NCBI GenBank assembly: GCA_002455915.1
Contig: DKLU01000296.1
Coordinates: forward strand, 312 to 7,797
Direction: 5' to 3'
DNA length: 7,486 nucleotides
From: Chryseobacterium sp. UBA6632
GTDB taxonomy: Bacteria > Bacteroidota > Bacteroidia > Flavobacteriales > Weeksellaceae
The notes under the pieces are model-generated. The model searched no databases, was not told where the DNA came from, and worked only from the letters and a program-made list of their open reading frames with translations. This document shows, piece after piece, positions 6,972 to 7,486 of the stretch; within the stretch, counting starts at the first letter, position 1, and each line of letters starts with the position of its first letter. Position numbers and translations under genes: made by a program.

Positions 6972-6985
6972 TTAAAAATATACAA

Positions 6986-7471
6986 ATGCAAGACATCGCG
7001 AAAAATAATTTTGATTTTATCCGTGTTCTCCTCGCTTTCATCGTTTTTGTTGGTCATTTAGGCTATCTGAGTGCTTCTGCAGATTTAGAATTTCTAAAAC
7101 ACAGCCCTGTAGAAGTCGCTGTTTTTGCGTTCTTCATCGTAAGTGGTTTTTTGATTGCCCGCAGCTACGAAAGAACGAGCACTTTGAAAAAATACATCAT
7201 GAAAAGGCTTAAAAGGATTCTTCCCGGTTACTGGCTGGTGGTGGTTCTTTGTACTGTACTGTTAAGTCTGGTAAGCACCGTTTCTTTTGCCGAATATTTC
7301 AGCAGCTCGCAAACGCATAAATATTTTCTATGGAATTCTGTATTTATGAATTTTATGGCACCCAACCTTCCCGGAGTGTTTGGAAATGGAGCTGTAAACG
7401 GAGCACTTTGGACATTGAAAATCGAAATGTGCTTTTATTTTTTAGTCCCTGTTTTATTTTTATTTTGTTGA
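6986..7471 (+). CDS. acyltransferase-3 family membrane protein, N-terminal part ending at an early stop
   Basis: The 161 residues match the first part of the acyltransferase-3 family: multi-helix inner-membrane enzymes that O-acylate sugars such as those of lipopolysaccharide, capsule or other glycans. Family marks are NNFDFIRVLLAFIVFVGH (7-24, with Arg13 and the conserved catalytic-type His24), FFIVSGFLI (49-57), KRLKRILPGYWLVVV (73-87) and GALWTLKIEMCFYFLVP (139-155). About four hydrophobic segments are visible, whereas full members have about 10 helices and 330-400 residues. The frame stops at TGA (7469-7471), straight after LVPVLFLFC, well short of a complete enzyme. A shift of one base in the T run at 7457-7461 would give LFYFVERIIN, open to the window end, so this is either a sequencing or natural frameshift, or a real nonsense change. 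The ATG has no Shine-Dalgarno site and a very short possible leader. It is transcribed away from the lipoprotein gene. The specific acyl group and acceptor are unknown. Confidence 0.8.
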   Translation: MQDIAKNNFDFIRVLLAFIVFVGHLGYLSASADLEFLKHSPVEVAVFAFFIVSGFLIARSYERTSTLKKYIMKRLKRILPGYWLVVVLCTVLLSLVSTVSFAEYFSSSQTHKYFLWNSVFMNFMAPNLPGVFGNGAVNGALWTLKIEMCFYFLVPVLFLFC

Positions 7472-7486
7472 AAGAATAATAAATAC

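Larger units (their letters stand above)
6772..6985. other. divergent intergenic region
   Basis: This 214-base AT-rich gap lies between the leftward lipoprotein gene and the rightward acyltransferase gene. It holds one candidate promoter for each direction, a 14-base AT palindrome (6791-6804) and an AT-only inverted repeat (6964-6980) just before the acyltransferase start. No gene, RNA gene or terminator is recognisable in it. Confidence 0.6.

Noticed and set aside
1..7486. Mobile element, CRISPR array, tRNA or rRNA gene.
   Set aside because: No transposase, terminal repeats, spaced identical repeats, cloverleaf or rRNA-like sequence was seen in the window; the heptads are too short and contiguous for CRISPR.

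Overview
The window looks like ordinary chromosomal DNA from a Flavobacteriales bacterium, most likely Chryseobacterium or a relative (Weeksellaceae). The evidence is AT-rich sequence with very AT-rich gaps, no Shine-Dalgarno sites at the starts, candidate promoters of the Bacteroidota type (TAnnTTTG at -7), a TonB beginning with the flavobacterial stretch DEIVFENRNKEYGAYDL, a leucyl-tRNA synthetase enlarged by family-specific insertions, and a lipoprotein with a Bacteroidota-type Lys-Asp-Asp surface-export signal. The genus is inferred from protein resemblance remembered, not searched.

Layout. Positions 18-45 form a strong bidirectional hairpin terminator. Positions 67-3050, all on the minus strand and read right to left, are a compact operon: exbB (3050-2187), a first exbD (2126-1524), a second, different exbD (1511-936) and tonB (912-67). 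The gaps are 60, 12 and 23 bases. A candidate promoter lies at 3101-3108 in an AT-rich gap that separates the operon from leuS (6104-3291, minus), which starts with GTG. Upstream of leuS is a short leader with degenerate 7-base tandem repeats, an AT-rich inverted repeat and a candidate promoter. Next is a UUCG-loop terminator (6246-6271) that closes a single gene for a small lipocalin-like lipoprotein (6771-6310, minus). A 214-base divergent gap (6772-6985) follows. On the plus strand, the N-terminal half of an acyltransferase-3 family membrane protein (6986-7471) stops early, 15 bases before the window ends.

How the genes work together. ExbB, the two ExbDs and TonB should form one inner-membrane machine that uses the proton motive force to drive TonB-dependent outer-membrane receptors. 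LeuS is a housekeeping enzyme and shares only direction with that operon. The lipoprotein is probably a separate surface protein, and the acyltransferase would modify a sugar or envelope polymer if it were intact.

I found no convincing undescribed multi-gene system. The items most worth a second look are the early stop in the acyltransferase, the heptad repeats in the leuS leader, the paired divergent ExbDs with a four-helix ExbB, and the surface-export signal on the lipoprotein.
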